48,597 bases of DNA, taken from contig JAOAFV010000002.1 in NCBI GenBank assembly GCA_026416095.1, positions 1 through 48,597 of the forward strand. The letters are read 5' to 3'. Below are positions 43,232-48,597 of the stretch, piece after piece. Made by a program: the position numbers and the translations under genes. The DNA comes from Bacteroidales bacterium (GTDB lineage Bacteria; Bacteroidota; Bacteroidia; Bacteroidales; GWA2-32-17). Every line of letters begins with the position of its first letter. Positions within the stretch are counted from its first letter, which is position 1. The notes under the pieces were generated by a model. The model searched no databases. It was given only the letters and a program-made list of their open reading frames with translations, and was not told the origin of the DNA.

Positions 43232-43849
43232 ATGTTTTGTGGAATTGTTGAAGAAACAGCAAAAGTAGTAAATTTAATTAGCGAAGGAACAAATTTACAT
43301 ATTTTTCTAACATGTTCGTTTGTCAAAGAGATACATGTTGATCAAAGTATTTCGCACAATGGTGTGTGTTTAACTGTTGTTGAAAAAAATGACAATGTGT
43401 ATAAAGTTACAGCAATAAAAGAAACACTCGATAAAACAAACCTTGGATTACTTAAAATAGGCGATGAAGTTAATGTTGAACGTAGCATGACAATAAATAA
43501 ACTTTTAGATGGACATATTGTTCTTGGTCATGTAGATCAAACAGGAGTATGTATTGATGTTAAAGAGTGTAATGGTAGTTGGTATTACACTTTTGAATAC
43601 GATCCTTCGTCGGGAAATTTTACTGTGGAAAAAGGTTCAATTGCTGTTAATGGAGTTAGTTTAACAGTTGTTAATTCTGAAAAAGGAAAATTTAGTGTAG
43701 CAATCATACCCTATACGTATCAGGTTACCAATTTCCACAATATAAAAGTTGGTACTATAGTTAATCTTGAGTTTGATATTATAGGTAAATACTTGTATAA
43801 AATTATCACTGAACAAATAGAAGGATGGAAAAAATTATTTATAAAGTAA
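43232..43849 (+). CDS. ribE: Riboflavin synthase, alpha chain
   Basis: A 205-residue protein with the two lumazine-binding repeats of riboflavin synthase. Repeat 1 begins MFCGIVEETAKV and has SISHNGVCLTVVE; repeat 2 begins around LLDGHIVLGHVDQTG and has GSIAVNGVSLTVVNS. The C-terminal IIPYTYQVTNFHNIKVGTIVNLEFDIIGKYLYK is conserved and forms the trimer helix. It joins two 6,7-dimethyl-8-ribityllumazine molecules to give riboflavin. No FMN riboswitch is seen; it is transcribed from upstream with pepD. The next gene's proposed ATG (43825) overlaps its 3' end by 25 bp. Confidence 0.96.
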   Translation: MFCGIVEETAKVVNLISEGTNLHIFLTCSFVKEIHVDQSISHNGVCLTVVEKNDNVYKVTAIKETLDKTNLGLLKIGDEVNVERSMTINKLLDGHIVLGHVDQTGVCIDVKECNGSWYYTFEYDPSSGNFTVEKGSIAVNGVSLTVVNSEKGKFSVAIIPYTYQVTNFHNIKVGTIVNLEFDIIGKYLYKIITEQIEGWKKLFIK

Positions 43850-44717
43850 TTTTTTTTTTCTTTTATTAATATCGTGTAATGGTAATAGTTTTTTAAAAAA
43901 TTATAACTGGTTACCTGAAAAAAACATATATTTTCGATTAATAACTTTTGAAGATCAGACTAGAAAAGTTAATATTAACGATTATGTTAGATTTACAATT
44001 TCATATTATACCATCGATGATTCTTTATTTTTTACTGCTGAACGTATAGCAAAAATAGACAAACCCGATTATAATGGATCAATACAAGATTGTTTTTTAA
44101 TGATGTATAAAGGCGATAGCGCTTCTTTCATAATTAATGCAGATAGTTTTTTTATCAAAACTCTAAAAGTTTCTCTTCCCGACTTTATTCCACCTAATAG
44201 TTATTTTAAAGTTAATATTAAAATCTTAGATGTTAAAACATATAAAGAATATGAAGAAGATCAGAAACTCTTACTTGCTTGGTTAAACGACTTTAATGAG
44301 TATGAAAAAACTTTGCTTGCACAATTTTTAACAAATGCAAAAGTTAACTACTTACCATCCGACACTGTTTATTACAAAATTATAAAAAAAGAAGGGAATA
44401 AAAATAATTGTATTGAAGTAGGCGATACTATAATTATAAATTTTGAAGGATATTTTTTAAATGGTAGAATTTTTGATAGCACTATTAGGCGAAAAGAACC
44501 TTTTGTGTTTGTATATGGCACTGAATATCAAGTAATTAAAGGTTTAGAAAAAGCCCTTTCAACTATGTGCGAAGGAGAAAACGCAATTATCATTTTGCCA
44601 TCCTCGCTTGCTTTTGGAAAATATGGTTCATCCTCAGGTATTGTACCTCCTTTTACTCCTGTTATTTACGAAATAAAAGTAGAGAAAGTTATAAAAAGCA
44701 ATTTTTCTATTTATTAG
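43825..44717 (+). CDS. FKBP-type peptidyl-prolyl isomerase lipoprotein, apparent frameshift at poly-T
   Basis: The reading frame ending at 44717 is open from 43845 but has no start codon before 44100, well inside the conserved body. Upstream, ATG 43825 begins MEKIIYKVIFF in another frame; adding one T to the 10-T run (43850-43859) joins it to LLLISCNGNS, giving a complete lipoprotein signal peptide of normal form. The joined protein has a mature N-domain and an FKBP domain: VGDTIIINFEGYFLNGRIFDST, VIKGLEKALSTM, LAFGKYGSSSGIVPPFTPVIYEI. It would fold proteins outside the inner membrane. Sequencing error, phase variation or slippage are all possible. Convergent with the antiporter gene (11 bp overlap). 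Confidence 0.75.
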
Positions 44718-46119
44718 GTTTCTTATTAATTGTATTAATGTTGCTTTTAATGTTGTAAATAGAATTTTCAGAATGTCTGACGTTATTATAAGATGCTATT
44801 TCGCATTTACAATCTTTTACTTTTATTTCCCTGGTATCGGCTATTTGCCAACCTATTGTTAAGTACTGTATAAAAAAACCACCTATATAAGCAACAATTA
44901 TAAGCCAACCATTTGCTACCCATTTTGCAACAGAACGAGCTTCGTTATATAGGTTAGTAATCGCTACTCCCGCCGAAGAACCAAACCATGTCATTGAGCC
45001 TCCAAATCCTACAGCAAAAGCAAGCAACCCCCAATCGTAACAACCCTGATCAAGAGCAAGTTTAGTTAATGGTATGTTATCAAATACCGATGATATTGCT
45101 CCCAGTAAAAACGATGATTGCCATGAGGGTTCAGGTAATTCATTAACCGGCATCATCGAAGCGGTAGTAACAAGACATAAAAGAAAAAAAGTTCCATACA
45201 ATGATTTCTTGACAACTTTCCAATATGTATCTGTAAATAATGTTGAAATTAAAATTGCTACCCAAACACCTAAGGCAGGAAAATCAAACAAAATATTAGA
45301 TATTATTGCTCCAGCGATCACTAATGTCACAGCATATAATTTTTTGTAGTCAATAACTAAGTTTAACGGAGCTTCTTTTTTTACCTTTTGATATTTATTT
45401 TGAAGTATTGATAAGGGTATAGCAAATATCAAAAATGCGGAAAAAGAACCTACAAAAGCATGAAGCACATTTATAGCACTAACACCATCAATCCACATCA
45501 TTGTTGTCGTTGTGTCACCAATAACAGATCCGGCACCACCTGCATTACTTGAAGCTACAATTGCCGCTAAATAACCTATATGAACTCTTTGATTAAACAC
45601 AGAAAGAGCAATAGTACCACCAATAATTGCTGCTGCTATATTGTCCAAAAACGTTGATAAAATATATACACAAAATAATAAAACAAATGGTCCTTTCCAA
45701 TCATCTGGTAATATTTTGGGTAACAATAAAGGTACTTTTGATTCTTCGAAATAATTAGCTAATATTGCAAAACCTATAAGCAATCCTAACAGGTTTAGCA
45801 ATATAGACCACTCTCCTTCTCTATTATGTTTATCGATAATTTGTTGAAAAAAATTATTTTCACCAAAAAAATGATGTGATAAATTAAATGTTGGATCAAA
45901 TATTAGCTTATATGTTGTTACCACTATTAAACCTCCTATAGCAAAGTGTAATGCTTTCTTATGAAATAATGCTATTCCAATTAAAACTAATGCAAAGAAA
46001 ATGAATTCTAATCTTATTCCAAAGATTGTTGGACAATTTAAACAATAACTACGACTTGCAGCTATAACAGTAAAAGGCAACATAAAAAATAATAAATTTA
46101 AAAAGAATCTTGTTTTCAT
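44707..46119 (-). CDS. nhaD: NhaD-type Na+/H+ antiporter
   Basis: About 470 residues from ATG 46119; a TTG at 46146 lies inside the -7 element and is not used. A signal-like segment (1-21) precedes a CLNC motif, then about eleven membrane helices. The conserved NhaD/ArsB segment is IAAAIIGGTIALSVFNQRVHIGYLAAIVASSNAGGAGSVIGDTTTTMMW, and a second is SSVFDNIPLTKLAL. It exports Na+ or Li+ for H+, consistent with a saline habitat. The C-terminus has an unusual hydrophilic tail of about 45 residues with a CKC motif and many Asn/Ser/Lys. Confidence 0.85.
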   Translation of the reverse strand: MKTRFFLNLLFFMLPFTVIAASRSYCLNCPTIFGIRLEFIFFALVLIGIALFHKKALHFAIGGLIVVTTYKLIFDPTFNLSHHFFGENNFFQQIIDKHNREGEWSILLNLLGLLIGFAILANYFEESKVPLLLPKILPDDWKGPFVLLFCVYILSTFLDNIAAAIIGGTIALSVFNQRVHIGYLAAIVASSNAGGAGSVIGDTTTTMMWIDGVSAINVLHAFVGSFSAFLIFAIPLSILQNKYQKVKKEAPLNLVIDYKKLYAVTLVIAGAIISNILFDFPALGVWVAILISTLFTDTYWKVVKKSLYGTFFLLCLVTTASMMPVNELPEPSWQSSFLLGAISSVFDNIPLTKLALDQGCYDWGLLAFAVGFGGSMTWFGSSAGVAITNLYNEARSVAKWVANGWLIIVAYIGGFFIQYLTIGWQIADTREIKVKDCKCEIASYNNVRHSENSIYNIKSNINTINKKPNK

Positions 46120-46143
46120 AACATCAAAAATTATAATAACTTT

Positions 46144-46151
46144 CAAAAATA
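46144..46151 (-). promoter_or_regulatory. -7 element of the antiporter gene (TATTTTTG)
   Basis: An exact TAnnTTTG on the reverse strand, 24 bp before ATG 46119. It excludes the upstream TTG as the start. Confidence 0.5.
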
Positions 46152-46243
46152 GTTTAGCTAATTATAAAAAAAAAAATTATTTGTAAAAATATTTGAGTAT
46201 ATTTAAAAATTTAAATTAACAATTTTGACTTATTAAAATTATT

Positions 46244-48597
46244 ATGAAAGCAATTGTTTATTTTATATTATTAGGTCTTTATTTACACATGTTTTCACAA
46301 GTGGCTATGAAAACGATAAAAGAACTTGATTGCATTTACAAAAAAATATTAATGACAGACAATAATGATACAATTATAAAGTATGGCCTTCTTTTTAATG
46401 AATTATTTGAAAAAAATAAAAGTAAAAAAGAAATTATAAATTTTATAAAAAAATATGGATATGTTAACTTTAAAATAGGAAATGTTTTTTATTATCAAAA
46501 TAAATTAGACAAAGCCTTAATTTATTATCGTAAGTCTTTGGTTATTAGTGGTGTAGATTCAATATTGCCAAAACTATATAATAACATAGGAAATATTTAT
46601 TACTATAGTGGTGAATTAGATAGCGCATTAACATATTACAATAGGTGTACAGATTTTTATCAAAAAGTGCACGATACTTTATCATTATGCCGCATTTATA
46701 ATAATATTGGTCTTGTATATTATGAAAAAAGTCAATACTATAAGGCCTTAGAAATACTAAATTATAATCTAAAGCTTTTAAAAAAAGCAGATTATAAAAG
46801 GGAAAAAGCAAAAACCTTAAATAATTTGGCACATGTTTATAAAGAAATAGGAGATATTATAACTGCAACAAAATATTATTTTGATGCCCTAAAAATTCAA
46901 GAATCTTTCAATAATTATGCAAGTATGGGCCTTATATACAATAATCTTGGAATATTATACTCACAACAGAATGATTATCTTAAATCGCTGAACTATTTTA
47001 ATAAAGCACTCGATTATGTTTATAAATCTAAAAATGAAAATTACTTTTCTATTATTTTTAATAACCTTGCTAATCTTTATTTAAAAATTTACAAAGATAA
47101 CTTAAATACAATAAGCAAAGACTCTCTAACTAACTTGTATAACAATTCTTTTAAGCTTTTTTATAAAAGCTTGGAATATAGTAAAAAAAATAATGATAAC
47201 ATAAGTGTTGCATACACTTTAAGTAATATTGGTGAATTATTTTATATTGGTAAAGATTTTAAAAACGCAAAAAAATACTTTACTGAAGCAATTAATCTAT
47301 ATAATAAAATTAGCGATAGCAGTGGAATAGCAATATGCTATATCAATTTAGGAAATTTGTATTTAGAAATAAAGAATTTTGCTTTATCTGAAAAATATGG
47401 TAGACTTGCTTATACAATTGCAAAAAAAATTGGAAATATTGAAAATATAAAAGATGCCGCTAAACTACTCGATGATGTTTACTACCAAACCGGTAAATAT
47501 AAGCTATCACGTAAATATTTTGAAGAATATGTAACAATGCGTGATAGTATACAAAACGAGAAATCGAGAAGGATTATTCAACAAAAGCATTATCAATATC
47601 AATATGAAAAGAAAGCAGCAGCCGACAGCGTTGCATTTGCAAAAGAAATGAAAATTAAAAACATTGAAATAGCAAAACAAAAATCCGAAGCTCGTAAAAA
47701 CAAAATAATTGCAGCAATAAGTATTGCAGGAATAATTATTACATTAGTTTTTTTAGTGTTTATATATCGTTCATTACAAACTACTCGTCGTCAGAAACGG
47801 ATAATAGAAGAGCAGAAGCGAATAGTAGATTCGAAGAATATGGAGTTAGCAAAACAGAACGATGAGATAAAACGTCAGCGCGACGAAATTGCTACACAGA
47901 AAGATGAGATTCAAAAACAGCGCGATACCATTCAAAAACAGAAAGAAGAAATAGAATATATACACAACGAGTTAAAGTCGAGCATTACTTATGCAAAGCG
48001 CATACAGGAGGCGGTATTACCGAGTCGCGAAGTTGGCAAAAGTATAAAGCGGCCGCATTTTATAATGTTTAAGCCAAAAGATGTAGTATCGGGCGATTTT
48101 TATTGGTTTGCCGAGATTGGCAATGTAGAAGTATATGCTGTTGCCGACTGCACAGGACATGGCGTACCCGGTGGTTTTATGAGCATGCTTGGCATTGCTT
48201 TACTTAACGAAATAGTGCGAAAAAAAGAGATAACACGGGCAAATCAGGTATTAAACGAGCTACGTAAAGAGATAATTTTGGCATTAAAGCAACGAGGAGC
48301 CGAAGGCGAGCAAAAAGATGGTATGGATATATCGTTATTAGTAATAGAGAACGACAAAGGCGTATGCCAATGGGCAGGAGCCAATAACCCGTTGTATATT
48401 GTAACCAACAACATGCAACAAGCAGCGTTACTTGTTGAAACTCAAACTCAAAACTCTTCAAATAAGCCATCTATTGCATATTACACAAAAGAAACAGAAA
48501 CACACACATATACACTTATAGAACTTAACCCCGATAATATGCCTATTGCTATTTACCCAATAATGAGCGAATTCACAAACCATGTATTCCCAATACC
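46244..48597 (+). CDS. TPR sensor with SpoIIE (PP2C-type) phosphatase domain, 3' truncated by the window
   Basis: An open frame of 784 codons from ATG 46244 to the window edge. It has a signal peptide (1-18, ending FS before Gln), then TPR repeats (about 60-430; e.g. YNNIGNIYYYSGELDSALTYY, NNIGLVYYEKSQYYKALE, NNLGILYSQQNDYLKSLNYF). One membrane helix (about 487-509) is followed by a coiled coil of repeated QKDEIQKQRDTIQKQ units, and a SpoIIE domain from about 590 (PKDVVSGDFYWF, ADCTGHGVPGGFMSMLG, DGMDISLLVI). The domain order is that of Bacteroidota signalling phosphatases that read TPR-bound partners in the periplasm. A CAATTTTG (46220-46227) is a weak -7. G/C content rises sharply near 47770. 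Confidence 0.88.
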   Translation, partial: MKAIVYFILLGLYLHMFSQVAMKTIKELDCIYKKILMTDNNDTIIKYGLLFNELFEKNKSKKEIINFIKKYGYVNFKIGNVFYYQNKLDKALIYYRKSLVISGVDSILPKLYNNIGNIYYYSGELDSALTYYNRCTDFYQKVHDTLSLCRIYNNIGLVYYEKSQYYKALEILNYNLKLLKKADYKREKAKTLNNLAHVYKEIGDIITATKYYFDALKIQESFNNYASMGLIYNNLGILYSQQNDYLKSLNYFNKALDYVYKSKNENYFSIIFNNLANLYLKIYKDNLNTISKDSLTNLYNNSFKLFYKSLEYSKKNNDNISVAYTLSNIGELFYIGKDFKNAKKYFTEAINLYNKISDSSGIAICYINLGNLYLEIKNFALSEKYGRLAYTIAKKIGNIENIKDAAKLLDDVYYQTGKYKLSRKYFEEYVTMRDSIQNEKSRRIIQQKHYQYQYEKKAAADSVAFAKEMKIKNIEIAKQKSEARKNKIIAAISIAGIIITLVFLVFIYRSLQTTRRQKRIIEEQKRIVDSKNMELAKQNDEIKRQRDEIATQKDEIQKQRDTIQKQKEEIEYIHNELKSSITYAKRIQEAVLPSREVGKSIKRPHFIMFKPKDVVSGDFYWFAEIGNVEVYAVADCTGHGVPGGFMSMLGIALLNEIVRKKEITRANQVLNELRKEIILALKQRGAEGEQKDGMDISLLVIENDKGVCQWAGANNPLYIVTNNMQQAALLVETQTQNSSNKPSIAYYTKETETHTYTLIELNPDNMPIAIYPIMSEFTNHVFPI

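Noticed and set aside
43232-43260. FMN riboswitch for ribE
   Set aside because: Only 4 bp separate ribE from pepD, leaving no room for one.
48204-48470. Reverse frame of 88 codons at the window end
   Set aside because: Antisense to the SpoIIE domain; it arises from the higher G/C codons there.
1-48597. CRISPR arrays, prophage, integrase or complete insertion sequence
   Set aside because: No regularly spaced direct repeats, cas genes, phage structural genes, integrases or transposases were found.

Overview
This is an AT-rich chromosomal window from a member of the Bacteroidota, most likely a Bacteroidales- or Marinilabiliales-like organism. The reasons are: type IX secretion (PorV, plus three proteins with C-terminal sorting domains); families largely confined to the phylum (DUF6029, Omp28-like lipoprotein, DUF4834, DUF4492 ahead of cydA); signal peptides that end just before Gln; no Shine-Dalgarno pattern; and many promoters fitting the Bacteroidota consensus (TTTG, about 20 bp, TAnnTTTG). 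Cytochrome bd oxidase, the AmmeMemoRadiSam proteins and an NhaD-type antiporter suggest an oxygen-limited life, possibly in a saline habitat. The habitat is inference.

Layout. 1-178 is the tail of a charged coiled-coil protein. 749-6271 is one forward operon: DUF6029 barrel, Omp28-like lipoprotein, DUF4834 peptide, FkbM methyltransferase, GT2 and GT4 glycosyltransferases. 12209-6286 (reverse) is a complete phosphate operon, pstSCAB-phoU-phoR-phoB, preceded by a Pho-box-like direct repeat. 12554-22477 (forward) carries a large T9SS cargo protein, an RsmI paralogue, a secreted beta-propeller-like protein, an M1 peptidase with a T9SS tail, porV, ispF and a zinc alcohol dehydrogenase. tRNA-Ser(UGA) is followed by DUF4492-cydA-cydB.

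25787-30984 holds the AmmeMemoRadiSam pair (amrS reverse, a fused amrB-amrA forward; both look exported), then a SirB1-like transglutaminase-fold protein and a uridine-phosphorylase-like enzyme on the reverse strand. A very AT-rich spacer with three palindromic operators separates these from a small XRE regulator. pyrK-pyrD follow, converging on and overlapping a reverse operon of PASTA protein, T9SS protein and rluD. 37908-44717 is forward: DUF4097-like protein, DUF2148 protein, 2-hydroxyacid dehydrogenase, GT32-like transferase, pepD, ribE and an FKBP-type lipoprotein whose signal peptide is broken at a poly-T run. The window ends with a reverse NhaD-type antiporter and a truncated TPR-SpoIIE signalling phosphatase.

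Best leads for follow-up: the apparently extracytoplasmic AmmeMemoRadiSam pair; the poly-T frameshift in the FKBP lipoprotein; the three matching palindromes around the XRE gene; the Pho-box-like repeat at pstS; and a roughly 102-bp MITE-like element present twice in opposite orientation.
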